Position numbers and translations under genes: made by a program. 64,000 nt of DNA from Hasllibacter sp963833115 (lineage in GTDB: Bacteria > Pseudomonadota > Alphaproteobacteria > Rhodobacterales > Rhodobacteraceae): the NCBI GenBank assembly GCA_963833115.1, contig CAWHWS010000002.1:1178001-1242000 (forward strand), written 5' to 3'. Shown here in pieces: positions 45,498-53,866 of the stretch. The notes beneath the pieces are model-generated. The model was not told the origin of the DNA. It worked only from the letters and a program-made list of their open reading frames with translations, and searched no databases. The stretch's first letter is position 1, and each line of letters starts with the position of its first letter.

Positions 45498-46073
45498 TCA
45501 GTCGCCGTCCGGTCCCTCGTCCGGGTCCCCGCCCCGCATCGCCTCGCGGAGCCCGGCGAGTCCGGCGAAGGGGCGGGCGGCCTCGTCGGTCAGGGGCTGG
45601 GCGCCGGGCGGCGCGGCGCGCGCGGTCACGGGCTCGGCGCCCGCCGCGCGCGGGTAATCCGGCATCTCGATCGCCAGGGCCTCGGCGACGAGCGCGGCCA
45701 GGTCGACCGCGCGCGGCAGGGGCTCGATCCGGTCGGCGTCCTGCGCCATCTCGGCCTCGGGCGCCTCGAAGGCCGCGCCCACCTCCTCGCGGTAGAGGCG
45801 CACGAGATCCGCCTCGATGCGGGTGGTCACGTCCTCGGTCGTGGCGACGCAGGCCTGCACGGCGGTCGCGCCGAGCCGAGCCTCCAGCCGCCAGTCGGCG
45901 CGGCCCTCGGGGATGAGGGCGCCGTGCAGCCGGACCTTGCGCAGGGCGCGCGCGCCGGCCGCGCCGGCGAGGGCGGGCAGGGCCGAGGCCTCCGGCCGCC
46001 AGTCGACCGGATGGGGCGCCGCGCGCGGAAGGGACGCGAGGCGCAGGACCGAGGATCCGTGGTCTTCGTCCAT
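45498..46073 (-). CDS. DUF177 (YceD-like) protein upstream of rpmF
   Basis: A 191-residue cytoplasmic protein of the DUF177/YceD family, which nearly always precedes rpmF and has been linked in other organisms to 23S rRNA maturation. Landmarks: LHGALIPEGRADWRLEARLGATAVQACVATTEDVTTRIEADLVRLY (the CV.T.E.V core), then an acidic segment and LPRAVDLAALVAEALAIEMPDYPRA near the C-terminus. The start at 46073 follows GAGGCG. Divergent from the BamE-like gene. Confidence 0.88.
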   Translation of the reverse strand: MDEDHGSSVLRLASLPRAAPHPVDWRPEASALPALAGAAGARALRKVRLHGALIPEGRADWRLEARLGATAVQACVATTEDVTTRIEADLVRLYREEVGAAFEAPEAEMAQDADRIEPLPRAVDLAALVAEALAIEMPDYPRAAGAEPVTARAAPPGAQPLTDEAARPFAGLAGLREAMRGGDPDEGPDGD

Positions 46074-46182
46074 CGCCTCGCCTCGCCGCCTTGCGCCGCG
46101 CTTGAACGCCCGGCGGGCGCCGTATAGCCCGAAGCGGGCGGGCGCGCGAGGATCGGCGGCCCGCGGGAGGGACGAGCCGACC

Positions 46183-46689
46183 ATGGACCCACGCATCCGC
46201 ATCGCAACGCGCCATGTCCGTGCGCCGGCCGCGGCCGCCGGCGTTCGCGCACGGGTCGCGGCCCTGGGGCTCGCCCTCCTCGCCGGGTGCAGTCCGACCT
46301 TCACCGATCACGGCTACGTCCCGTCCGAGGCGGACCTCGCGCTCGTCACCGTCGGGGTGGACACGAAGGAGAGCGTGGCCGCGGTCGTCGGCCGGCCCTC
46401 CTCGGCCGGGATCCTCGCCGACAGCGGCTACTATTACGTGTCGTCCCGGCGCCGGAACCTCGGCATCCGCCAGAACGAGATCGTGGACCGCGAGGTCGTC
46501 GCGATCAGCTTCGACGCCGCGGGAACGGTCGCCAACGTGGAGCGATTCGGCCTCGAGCGGGGGCGCGTCGTCCCGATCTCGCGGCGCGTGACCGAGACGA
46601 ACGTGCGGGGGCAGGGCTTCCTGCGCCAGCTCTTCGGCAATATCGGCAACTTCAACCCGGCCGATTTCTTCGGCGGGAACGACGCCTAG
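46183..46689 (+). CDS. bamE: BamE/SmpA family outer-membrane assembly lipoprotein
   Basis: A 168-residue lipoprotein. A long signal region ends in LALLAGC (lipidated Cys37), followed by the SmpA/OmlA fold: HGYVPSEADLALVTVGVDTKESVAAVVGRPSSAGI, then SGYYYVSSRRRNLGIRQNEIVDREVVAISFDAAGTVANVERFGLERGR. BamE is an accessory of the beta-barrel assembly complex in the outer membrane. The ATG at 46183 gives a rather long signal region; a shorter start is possible. Confidence 0.88.
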   Translation: MDPRIRIATRHVRAPAAAAGVRARVAALGLALLAGCSPTFTDHGYVPSEADLALVTVGVDTKESVAAVVGRPSSAGILADSGYYYVSSRRRNLGIRQNEIVDREVVAISFDAAGTVANVERFGLERGRVVPISRRVTETNVRGQGFLRQLFGNIGNFNPADFFGGNDA

Positions 46690-46702
46690 GCGGCGCCGCG
46701 CC

Positions 46703-47092
46703 TCACCCGTCCGCCTCGAACGCCAGCGCCACGCCGTTGATGCAGTAGCGCAGGCCCGTCGGACGCGGCCCGTCCGGGAAGACGTGGCCCAGATGCCCGT
46801 CGCAGCGGTCGCAATGGACCTCGGTGCGCCTAGCGAGCCAGGAATTGTCCGGCTGCTCGCCGACGGCCCCTTCGATCGGGGCGTAGAAGCTGGGCCAGCC
46901 GGTGCCGCTGTCGAACTTGGCCGCTTGCTCGAACAGGGGCGTCCCGCAGCCGCGGCAGACATACGTGCCGGGGCCGTGGGGGAAGTCCTCATGCGTGCCG
47001 GCGCGCTCGGTGCCGTGCTTGCGCAGCACCTTGTAGGCCTCGTCGCCGAGCTCGGCGCGCCACTCGTCCTCGCTCTTGATCACCTTGTCCAT
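46703..47092 (-). CDS. msrB: Peptide-methionine (R)-S-oxide reductase
   Basis: A 129-residue MsrB that reduces methionine-R-sulfoxide. Zinc-binding pairs CRGC (TYVCRGCGTPLF) and CDRC (EVHCDRCDGHLGHVF) are present. The catalytic cysteine is in LRYCINGVAL near the C-terminus; KFDSGTGWPSFYAP is the family signature. No signal peptide, so cytoplasmic. The start at 47092 begins MDKVIKSEDEWRAEL; the longer frame lacks family similarity. It is convergent with bamE (13-nt gap) and divergent from the acyltransferase gene. Confidence 0.95.
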   Translation of the reverse strand: MDKVIKSEDEWRAELGDEAYKVLRKHGTERAGTHEDFPHGPGTYVCRGCGTPLFEQAAKFDSGTGWPSFYAPIEGAVGEQPDNSWLARRTEVHCDRCDGHLGHVFPDGPRPTGLRYCINGVALAFEADG

Positions 47093-47204
47093 CGCAACCC
47101 CCTCGGCCCGGCCAATTGACCGGGCGCCTTTTCGTGCCATCCTGGCGCGGTAACCTATGGTGCGCGCGGCGCGTGCCAAGGCGCGCATCGCCCCGGAGAT
47201 CGCC

Positions 47205-47918
47205 ATGACCGACGCCGCCCCACGGCGATACCGCGCGCGCATCGCCGGCGGGCCAGGCGACATGGCCGCCGCCCTGGCGCTGCGCGCGGCACGCTTCCGC
47301 GGCGGCGCGCCGGACGGCGACGCGTTCGACGCCGCCTGCGATCACGTCCTGGTGGAGGACGCGGACGGGCTCGCCGCGACCTTCCGGACGATGACCTGCC
47401 CCGCCGGCGGGGCGCTGGCCGGCTACTCGGCGCAATACTACGACCTCGCGGCGCTCTCCCGCCACGACGCGCCGATCGTGGAGCTCGGGCGGTTCTGCAC
47501 CCGGCCGGGCGCGCCGGACGCGGACGTCCTGCGCGTGGCCTGGGGCGCGCTGGCGCGGATCGTGGAGGCGGCGGGTGCGGGGATGCTGATCGGCTGCTCG
47601 TCCTTCCCGGGCACGGACGGGGCGGCGCACGAGGCCGCGTTCGGGCGGCTCGCGGCGCGCCATCTGGCCCCCGCGCGCTGGGCGCCCGGGCGGCGGGCGG
47701 CGGAGACGCTCTCCCTGGTGGCGGGCGCGGGGGACGGACCCGCCGCGATGCGGGGCATGCCGCCGCTCCTGCGGACGTATCTGGGGCTGGGGGGGCGGGT
47801 CTCGGACCATGCGGTCGTGGACCGGGACCTGGGCCGGCTGCACGTCTTCACCGGGCTCGAGGTCGCGGCGATCCCGGCGGGGCGGCTGCGCGCGCTGCGG
47901 GGCCTGGCGGACGCCTGA
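47205..47918 (+). CDS. GNAT acyltransferase, OlsB-like (ornithine lipid synthesis?)
   Basis: A 237-residue N-acyltransferase of the hemolysin-like/OlsB GNAT group. RYRARIAGGPGDMAAALALRAARFRGG opens the fold, and the core runs AQYYDLAAL, ELGRFCTRPG, ARIVEAAGAGMLIGCSSFPG, ending with LGLGGRVSDHAVVDRDLGRLHVF. OlsB transfers a 3-hydroxyacyl group from ACP to ornithine; no olsA gene is adjacent, so the substrate is inferred from similarity only. GGAG 7 nt before ATG 47205 decides the start over 47157. Confidence 0.8.
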   Translation: MTDAAPRRYRARIAGGPGDMAAALALRAARFRGGAPDGDAFDAACDHVLVEDADGLAATFRTMTCPAGGALAGYSAQYYDLAALSRHDAPIVELGRFCTRPGAPDADVLRVAWGALARIVEAAGAGMLIGCSSFPGTDGAAHEAAFGRLAARHLAPARWAPGRRAAETLSLVAGAGDGPAAMRGMPPLLRTYLGLGGRVSDHAVVDRDLGRLHVFTGLEVAAIPAGRLRALRGLADA

Positions 47919-47991
47919 CGCCCGCGGGGCGCCCGGGGGCTCCGGCGGCGGGCCGTTGACCGCCCGGGGCCGGGCGCCTAGCTGCGCGGCC

Positions 47992-49809
47992 ATGGCACGC
48001 GCACCCCTCCTCCAGCTCTCCGGCATCTCCCTGACCTACGGGGGGGACCCGGTGTTCGACGATCTGTCCCTCGTGATCCACGAGGGCGACCGCGTCGCGC
48101 TGGTGGGCCGCAACGGGGAGGGCAAGTCCACCCTGATGAAGGTGATCGCCAGCCAGGTGGAGCCGGATGCGGGGGAGGTCGTGGCCGGCGCCGGCATCTC
48201 GGTCGGGCACATGGAGCAGGACCCGGACCTGTCGGCGTTCGCCACGCTGGGCGAGTTCGCGACCGCCGGGATCGAGGCGCACGAGCTCTGGCGCGTGGAG
48301 GCGGCCTCCGAGGGGCTGGACTTCGACCCGGACCGCCCCGTCGCCACCGCGTCGGGCGGGGAGCGGCGGCGCGCGGCGCTGGCGCGCCTCCTGGCGGAGG
48401 GGCCGGACCTGATGCTGCTGGACGAGCCGACCAACCATCTCGACATCAACTCGATCGCCTGGCTGGAGGAGGAGCTCTCGCGCACGCGCGCGGCCTTCGT
48501 CGTGATCAGCCACGACCGCGCGTTCCTCCGCGCGCTCACCCGCGCGACCCTGTGGATCGACCGGGGCGCCGTGCGCCGGCAGGAGAAGGGGTTCGCCGCC
48601 TTCGAGGACTGGCGCGACGAGGTCTGGGAGCTCGAGGACCTGGAGCGCCACAAGCTCGACCGGAAGATCAAGGCCGAGGCGCGCTGGGCCGTGGAGGGGA
48701 TCAGCGGGCGCCGCAAGCGCAACATGGGCCGGGTGCGCGCGCTGCGCGAGATGCAGGAGGGCCGCGCCGCGCAGGTGCGCCGGCAGGGCACGGCCGCGCT
48801 CGCGCTCGACGAGGGCGCGCGCACCGGCAAGCGGGTGATCGAGGCGCGCGGCATCGCCAAGTCCTATGGCGAGCGCACGATCCTGGCGCCCTTCGACCTC
48901 AGGATCGAGCGCGGCGACCGGATCGCCTTCGTCGGCCCGAACGGGGCGGGCAAGACCACGCTCCTGCGCCTGCTGACCGGCGCGCTGGAGCCGGACGAGG
49001 GATCGGTGAAGATCGCCGAGACGGTCGAGATCGCCTATTTCGACCAGCAGCGCGCGGCGCTCGATCCGGAGATGACGCTCTGGGACAGCCTGACGGGCGA
49101 TCCCGACATGCGCGTGGGCGGGCGCGCCGATCAGGTGATGGTGCGCGGCCAGCCCAAGCACGTCGTCGCCTACCTCAAGGACTTCCTCTTCGACGAGGCG
49201 CGCGCGCGGGCGCGCGTCGGCTCGCTCTCGGGCGGGGAGCGGGCGCGGCTGCTGCTGGCCAAGCTCTTCGCCAAGCCGTCCAACGTCCTGGTGCTCGACG
49301 AGCCGACCAACGACCTCGACGTGGAGACGCTGGACCTGCTGCAGGACGTGCTGGCCGACTATCCCGGCACGGTGCTGCTGGTGAGCCACGACCGCGACTT
49401 CCTCGACCGGGTGGCGGGGCGCACCGTCGCGATGGAAGGGGGCGGGCGGGCGACGCTCTACGCCGGCGGATGGACGGACTACCTGTCGCAGCGCGGCGCG
49501 GCCGCCGCGAGCGCGGGCGCCGATGCGCGCCCGCCCTCGAAGGCCGCGGCCAAGCCTGCGGCGGCGGCGGTGCCGGCCGCGAGCGGCCTCAGCTTCACCG
49601 AGGCGCACCGCCTGGAGGCGCTTCCGGCGGAGATCGCCCGCCTGGAGGCGGAGATCGCCAAGCTCACGGACTACCTCGCGCAGCCGGACCTCTACGCGAG
49701 CGCGCCGGCGAAGTTCGCCAAGGCGACCGAGGCGCTCGGCGAGCGGCAGGCGGCGCTCGGCGGCGCCGAGGAGGAATGGCTGCGCCTGGAGGAGCGCGCC
49801 GCGGGCTAA
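47992..49809 (+). CDS. ABC-F family ATPase, Uup-like
   Basis: A 605-residue soluble protein with two ABC domains and no membrane segment. Domain 1: Walker A GRNGEGKST, signature ASGGERRRAALARLL, Walker B LMLLDEPTNHLD. Domain 2: GPNGAGKTT, LSGGERARLLLAKLF, VLVLDEPTNDLD. A linker with IKAEARWAVEGISGRRKRNMGRVRAL joins them, and a C-terminal alanine-rich stretch leads to a coiled coil (LEALPAEIARLEAEIAKL), as in Uup. ABC-F proteins act on the ribosome or on DNA intermediates rather than transport. Confidence 0.93.
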   Translation: MARAPLLQLSGISLTYGGDPVFDDLSLVIHEGDRVALVGRNGEGKSTLMKVIASQVEPDAGEVVAGAGISVGHMEQDPDLSAFATLGEFATAGIEAHELWRVEAASEGLDFDPDRPVATASGGERRRAALARLLAEGPDLMLLDEPTNHLDINSIAWLEEELSRTRAAFVVISHDRAFLRALTRATLWIDRGAVRRQEKGFAAFEDWRDEVWELEDLERHKLDRKIKAEARWAVEGISGRRKRNMGRVRALREMQEGRAAQVRRQGTAALALDEGARTGKRVIEARGIAKSYGERTILAPFDLRIERGDRIAFVGPNGAGKTTLLRLLTGALEPDEGSVKIAETVEIAYFDQQRAALDPEMTLWDSLTGDPDMRVGGRADQVMVRGQPKHVVAYLKDFLFDEARARARVGSLSGGERARLLLAKLFAKPSNVLVLDEPTNDLDVETLDLLQDVLADYPGTVLLVSHDRDFLDRVAGRTVAMEGGGRATLYAGGWTDYLSQRGAAAASAGADARPPSKAAAKPAAAAVPAASGLSFTEAHRLEALPAEIARLEAEIAKLTDYLAQPDLYASAPAKFAKATEALGERQAALGGAEEEWLRLEERAAG

Positions 49810-49847
49810 CCGCGGCGCGCGGGCGCCCCCTCGGGGAGGCGCCGCGG
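49810..49847. terminator. Bidirectional GC-rich hairpin between ABC-F and DUF892 genes
   Basis: CCGCGGCGC (49810-49818) pairs perfectly with GCGCCGCGG (49839-49847); an alternative inner stem GGCGCC...GGCGCC is also available. It lies between two convergent stops. Confidence 0.55.
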
Positions 49848-49855
49848 GTCCCGCC

Positions 49856-50350
49856 TCAGGCGGCGGCCTGATTGATGCCGCCGGTGGCGAGCGCGGTCAT
49901 GTGACGGTCGCCCTCCCAGGTATTGTCGAGGCAGGTCTTCAGCTTGGCGGCGTCCTCCTCAAAGCCGAGGCGGTTGGCGAACGCCTCCAGGCAGCCCCAT
50001 CCGGCGATCGCGTAATGCGCCATGCGCTGGTATTGCGTGATGATCATGGCGTCCTGGGCGTCCTCGTCCCCGAACTCCTCCTCGAGGGCATGGCTGCGCG
50101 CCTCCTTCACGAGGCCCTCCATGCCGACGCAGTGCTCCCCTTCGGCGTCGAAGCCGTGCTTGTCGGCCAGCTCCTTCACGGCGGTCATGCCGTCCTGGAT
50201 CCCCGCCGCGCCGGCGTCGAGCGCGTCGCGCAGCTCGGTCGACTTGGCGGCCTTGGCGAGGGACAGCGTCACCTCACGCGACTGGGAGCAGGCGCTCCAG
50301 AGGTCCGCGAGCTGATCGGTGTAGACGTCCTTGAGGTTCTGGATGGCCAT
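49856..50350 (-). CDS. DUF892 (YciE/YciF-like) ferritin-fold protein
   Basis: A 164-residue four-helix protein of the DUF892 family: MAIQNLKDVYTDQLADLWSACSQSREV, then HCVGMEGLVKEARSHALEEEFGDEDAQDAMIITQYQRMAHYAIAGWGCLEAFANRLG, ending with the LDNTWEGDRHMTALA helix. The family belongs to the stress-inducible ferritin-like group; metal binding is uncertain. GAGGAG before ATG 50350 decides the start. Divergent from the DUF2383 gene, and both have GGAAC-type promoters in the shared 225-bp spacer. Confidence 0.9.
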   Translation of the reverse strand: MAIQNLKDVYTDQLADLWSACSQSREVTLSLAKAAKSTELRDALDAGAAGIQDGMTAVKELADKHGFDAEGEHCVGMEGLVKEARSHALEEEFGDEDAQDAMIITQYQRMAHYAIAGWGCLEAFANRLGFEEDAAKLKTCLDNTWEGDRHMTALATGGINQAAA

Positions 50351-50391
50351 GATGGCGGTCTCCTCTTCGTGCGGGTTCATGTCGGCGGCAG

Positions 50392-50417
50392 AACCCGCGG
50401 CCGGCGCCCGATGTTCC
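50392..50417 (-). promoter_or_regulatory. ECF general-stress-type promoter of the DUF892 gene
   Basis: Minus strand GGAAC (50417-50413), 17 nt, GGTT (50395-50392), about 40 nt upstream of the ATG. It resembles the EcfG consensus GGAAC-N16/17-CGTT of alphaproteobacteria. Confidence 0.55.
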
Positions 50418-50453
50418 ATGGCAGGGGCTCGCCGAGGCGCCCCCGGGGATGGG

Positions 50454-50479
50454 AACCGTCCCTCCGGGGCGCGGGTTTC
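50454..50479 (+). promoter_or_regulatory. ECF general-stress-type promoter of the DUF2383 gene
   Basis: GGAAC (50454-50458), 17 nt, GGTT (50476-50479), about 96 nt before the ATG. Same spacing and same -10 variant as the divergent promoter, which makes chance less likely. Confidence 0.55.
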
Positions 50480-50575
50480 GGATGCGAATGGCGGCCGCGC
50501 ACGCCGCCATCGCACGCACGTACCGCGGCGCTTCCCGGGACTTCCCGGCGGCCCGCAAGACGAAGGAGACCGACC

Positions 50576-51013
50576 ATGACCGATCGCGAATCCGCGCTCA
50601 CCCACCTCCACACCCGCCTCCACGATTCCGTGGACGGCTATCAGGCCGCGCTCGAGCGGACCGAGAGCCCGATGCTCAAGGACACCATCCACGAGATGCT
50701 GGCGATCCGCCGCACCGCCGTGGCCGAGGTGCATAAGGTCCTCGCCGGCATGGGCGTCGAGGTGAGCCATGACGGCTCGACCCTCGCGGACGCGCACCGG
50801 GCGTTCCTCAAGCTCAAGGACAGCGTTACCGGCGCCGGCGACGAGGCGGTGCTCGCCGAGATCGCGCGCGGCGAGCAGAGCCTCGTGAGCGCCTATGACG
50901 ACGCGATCGAGGCGGCCGGCCCGTCCGATCCCGAGACGATGTGGCTGACCCGCCAGCGCGCGGACGTCCAGGCGAAGGTCGACGCCTTCGAGGCGCGCGC
51001 CAAGGCCGCCTGA
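50576..51013 (+). CDS. DUF2383 (PA2169-like) four-helix protein
   Basis: A 145-residue protein of the PA2169/DUF2383 family. ALTHLHTRLHDSVDGYQAALERTESPMLKDTIHEMLAIRRTAVAEVHKVLAGMG covers helices 1-2, and DEAVLAEIARGEQSLVSAYDDAIEAAG helices 3-4. It is a ferritin-like bundle with E and H residues that could bind metal; typically stress-induced. AAGGAG is 8 nt before the ATG. It shares a promoter spacer with the DUF892 gene, so the two form a divergent pair. Confidence 0.9.
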   Translation: MTDRESALTHLHTRLHDSVDGYQAALERTESPMLKDTIHEMLAIRRTAVAEVHKVLAGMGVEVSHDGSTLADAHRAFLKLKDSVTGAGDEAVLAEIARGEQSLVSAYDDAIEAAGPSDPETMWLTRQRADVQAKVDAFEARAKAA

Positions 51014-51036
51014 CCGCCACCGCCGCTCGCGCCGCA

Positions 51037-51060
51037 GGGCCGTCCCCCCGGGGGCGGCCC
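51037..51060 (+). terminator. GC-rich hairpin after the DUF2383 gene
   Basis: GGGCCGTCCCCC / CGGGGGCGGCCC pair with one mismatch, 24 nt after the stop. No T-run follows, so terminator activity is uncertain. Confidence 0.4.
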
Positions 51061-51111
51061 ACTTCGATTCCGGCCCGGCCCCACGCCGCGCCCCAGCAGG
51101 GAACCCTTACC

Positions 51112-52128
51112 ATGAACAACACCGACGACATCACCGTCCCCACCGGCACCGCGATCGTGGCGGGGGGGTCCGCCGGGGTCGGCCGCGCCGTCGTCGAGCG
51201 CCTGCTCGGGCGCGGCTACCGCGTCGGCGTGATCGCCCGCGGCGCCGACCGCCTGCGGGAGATGGAGCGCGAGTTCGGGCCGGGCTGGGTGCGCGGGGTG
51301 TCCGCGGACGTGGCCGACCACGCAGCGCTCGACGCCGCGGCGGACGAGGTCGTGGACGCGTTCGGCGCGCCGACCGTCTGGGTCAACAGCGCGATGCTGA
51401 CCGCGTTCTCTCCGTTCTCCAAGATGCCGCCCGAGGAGTTCGACACCATCGTCGGCGCCACCTTCACCGGCCAGGTGAACGGGACGCGCACCGCGCTGCG
51501 GATCATGAACGGCGCCCGCGAGGGCTCGATCGTGTGCATCGGCTCGGGTCTCGGCCATCGCGCCGTGCCGATGCAGACCGCCTACGTCGCGTCGAAGTTC
51601 GCGATCAACGGCTTCGCGCAGGCGCTGCGCTCCGAGCTCATCGCGGACGAGAGCCCCATCGCGCTCAGCGTCGTGCAGCTGCCGGCGATCAACACGCCGC
51701 AGTTCGACTGGGCGCGGAACCGGCTCGAGGACCATCCCCAGCCCGCGCCCCCCATCTATCAGCCCGACCTCGCGGCGCGCGCCGTGATGAAGGCGATCGA
51801 CGGCGGCAACCGGGAGATCCTCGTCGGCGGCTCGGTCCTGCAGCTTCTCTTCGGGGAGATGCTGGCGCCCTGGGCCCTCGACCGCAAGCTCGCCCGCGAC
51901 GGCGCGGACATGCAGCAGACCGAAGAGGGGGGGCACCCGGATCTCGGGCCGAACACCTACGCCCCCGCCGCCCGCCGCAGCAGCGCCAAGGGCAGCTTCG
52001 GCGACCGGGCCAAGGAGTCCGGCCTGATCGTGGACAGCGACGTGGCCCGCGGGGTCGTCCTCCTCGGCCTGCCGCTCGCGGGGATGGCGGCGGCCGCGCT
52101 GGCGGCCCTCGCGGCCCGGCGCCGCTAA
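51112..52128 (+). CDS. Short-chain dehydrogenase/reductase with C-terminal hydrophobic tail
   Basis: A 338-residue SDR: cofactor loop AIVAGGSAGVGRAVVERL (GGSxGxG, about 14-31), catalytic Y-x3-K in TAYVASKFAINGF with the serine in CIGSGLGH. After the Rossmann domain come about 90 further residues ending in a hydrophobic segment (GVVLLGLPLAGMAAAALAALA, about 312-333) and ARRR, suggesting a tail-anchored enzyme. Such SDRs with a C-terminal extension commonly sit among general-stress genes. Substrate unknown. Confidence 0.88.
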   Translation: MNNTDDITVPTGTAIVAGGSAGVGRAVVERLLGRGYRVGVIARGADRLREMEREFGPGWVRGVSADVADHAALDAAADEVVDAFGAPTVWVNSAMLTAFSPFSKMPPEEFDTIVGATFTGQVNGTRTALRIMNGAREGSIVCIGSGLGHRAVPMQTAYVASKFAINGFAQALRSELIADESPIALSVVQLPAINTPQFDWARNRLEDHPQPAPPIYQPDLAARAVMKAIDGGNREILVGGSVLQLLFGEMLAPWALDRKLARDGADMQQTEEGGHPDLGPNTYAPAARRSSAKGSFGDRAKESGLIVDSDVARGVVLLGLPLAGMAAAALAALAARRR

Positions 52129-52197
52129 CGGGCCCGGAGGCGCGCGCCCGCGGGTCGCACCGCCCCTGCGCGAGCGCGCCGAGACGCCGAATCGCGA

Positions 52198-52231
52198 CGC
52201 CGCGCGGGCCGCCCGCAGGGCCCGCGCGGCG
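52198..52231 (+). terminator. Perfect 13-bp stem-loop after the SDR gene
   Basis: CGCCGCGCGGGCC (52198-52210) and GGCCCGCGCGGCG (52219-52231) with an 8-nt loop; CGGCGTTTC follows. It is the best intrinsic-terminator candidate in the window. The remaining spacer to 52413 includes an AT-richer patch (52286-52320) that probably holds the next promoter, but I cannot assign hexamers with proper spacing. Confidence 0.6.
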
Positions 52232-52413
52232 CGGCGTTTCCCGGTCCTCGACGATGCCGTCGGCCCGCGCCGTTCGTTTCCCGGCAATTGTCTGAAAATA
52301 GGGGGAATACTCTGTTTCCACCGGGGCCCGTGACCTCAGGGCCCCGCCCAGTCGAAGACCGATCCATCGCCGAGCGCGGCAATTCCGCCGCACGCCAACG
52401 GATCGGACACAAG

Positions 52414-53127
52414 ATGATCAAGACCATCGCCATCGCCAGCGCCATCGCGCTGACGGCCGGAGCCGCCTCCGCCGCCTCGATCACGGTCGAGCTGTTCACG
52501 CAATCCGCCTATGACGACTACGTCGCCGGCTTCGCCCGCACCACGGTCGAGGATTTCGAGGGCTTCGCCGGCGTCGTCGGCACGGGCGCCGAAATCTCGC
52601 CGGTGGAGACCGCCGTCGGCACGTTCACGACCATCGGCGCGACCGGCAGCGGCGGCTCGGTGATCGGCGGCGGTGAGCAGCTCACCGTCCGCACGCAGGG
52701 CTCGAACGGGTTCGGCCGCGTGAACACCACCGCGGGCGGCGCCTACTACCTCGACAGCAACGACACGTTCGGCGTGAACTGGGACGCGATGCTGGGCGGC
52801 GGCGCGAAGTTCAACTCCCTGGCCTTCTCGCTCTCGGACGCGGCCGACCAGGGCGCGCAACTGCGCATCAGCGCCGGCATGGACGAGCTGACCACGCTCC
52901 TGAACCTGCCCAATGGCAACGTCCAGTTCGTCGTCGTCTCCTTCGAGAACGCGGTCTCCGGCGCCAGGATCGAGCTCGCGAACATGAACAGCGACGGCAC
53001 CATGCGGGTCAATGACGGCTTCGGCATGGACGACGTCGTGATCGCGGCCGTCCCGGTCCCGGCCGCCGGCCTGCTGCTCCTGGGCGGCCTCGGCGCCCTC
53101 GGCCTGCGCTCGCGTCGCAAGGCCTGA
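52414..53127 (+). CDS. VPLPA-CTERM (PEP-CTERM-like) exported protein
   Basis: A 237-residue secreted protein. Signal peptide MIKTIAIASAIALTAGAASA; the mature domain is beta-rich with a FEGFAG motif and NGFGMDDVVI near the C-terminus, similar to PEP-CTERM carbohydrate-binding-like domains. The C-terminal sorting signal is VPVPAAGLLLLGGLGALGLRSRRKA: a VPxPA motif, one membrane segment and basic tail. Such proteins are handled by exosortase and displayed on the cell surface; no exosortase is in the window. The start at 52414 gives a normal signal peptide; the longer frame does not. Confidence 0.88.
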   Translation: MIKTIAIASAIALTAGAASAASITVELFTQSAYDDYVAGFARTTVEDFEGFAGVVGTGAEISPVETAVGTFTTIGATGSGGSVIGGGEQLTVRTQGSNGFGRVNTTAGGAYYLDSNDTFGVNWDAMLGGGAKFNSLAFSLSDAADQGAQLRISAGMDELTTLLNLPNGNVQFVVVSFENAVSGARIELANMNSDGTMRVNDGFGMDDVVIAAVPVPAAGLLLLGGLGALGLRSRRKA

Positions 53128-53150
53128 TCCTTCGGGATGACACGTGACGT

Positions 53151-53178
53151 GGGGCCCGGCCGGGAACGGCCAGGCCCC
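53151..53178. terminator. Bidirectional hairpin between two convergent VPLPA-CTERM genes
   Basis: GGGGCCCGGCCG (53151-53162), loop GGAA, CGGCCAGGCCCC (53167-53178); 11 of 12 positions pair. Confidence 0.6.
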
Positions 53179-53185
53179 GCCGCGT

Positions 53186-53731
53186 TCAGGGCCGGCGCCG
53201 GCGCAGCACGGTCAGGCCGCCGAGCGCGCCGACCAGGAGGACGCCGCCCGCCGGCAGGGGGATCGCCGCCGCCGGGGACACGTCCGCGATCGTGTAGGCG
53301 TTCGCGCCGGGCGCCGTGCCGACGGTCGAGAAGATCCCGCCCGATTGCACCAGGGCGAAGAGGCTGCTGCCGTCGCGGGCGAAGCGCAGTTGCACCAGCG
53401 CGCCGGGATCGGCCGCGTCGTTTCGGATCGTGATCTGCGGCCCGACGCCGAACAGGTTCGAGCCCAGGTATCGGAAATCGGCGATGTCGAGGTCCGGATC
53501 GCCGGTGGTCAGCGTGAAGGCGAGATCGTCGACCGCGCTGGCTCCGGAGAACAGGCTGGGCGTGTCGGTGTCGAGGATGAACGAGCCCGTGATCGGCACG
53601 ATCGCCGCCTCCGGCCCCGTAGTGCCCTGCGTGACGCTGGTGATCGCGAAGGTGAAGAGCTGCGGCGCCGCCTGGACGGCCAGGGGGAGGGCCGCAACCG
53701 CGGCGGCGAGGGCGAGGACTCGGGTGATCAT
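53186..53731 (-). CDS. Second VPLPA-CTERM exported protein
   Basis: A 181-residue secreted protein with signal peptide MITRVLALAAAVAALPLAVQA, a beta-rich domain (FTFAITSVTQG, GSFILDTDTPSLF, YLGSNLFGVGPQITI) and a C-terminal sorting segment AIPLPAGGVLLVGALGGLTVLRRRRP. It lies tail to tail with the preceding VPLPA-CTERM gene. The two domains differ, so this is not a recent duplication. Function unknown, probably surface or matrix related. Confidence 0.85.
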   Translation of the reverse strand: MITRVLALAAAVAALPLAVQAAPQLFTFAITSVTQGTTGPEAAIVPITGSFILDTDTPSLFSGASAVDDLAFTLTTGDPDLDIADFRYLGSNLFGVGPQITIRNDAADPGALVQLRFARDGSSLFALVQSGGIFSTVGTAPGANAYTIADVSPAAAIPLPAGGVLLVGALGGLTVLRRRRP

Positions 53732-53866
53732 GCGGGCGCTCCGTGGGTCGGCCTCCGCGACATGCGGACGGCGCCGCCAAGATGCGGGCCGGACATCACA
53801 GGCGCGCGATCCGGCGATGACCGCCGCGTGACGGCGAGGCACGTGGCGGTCGCCTCTTCGGGGGGT

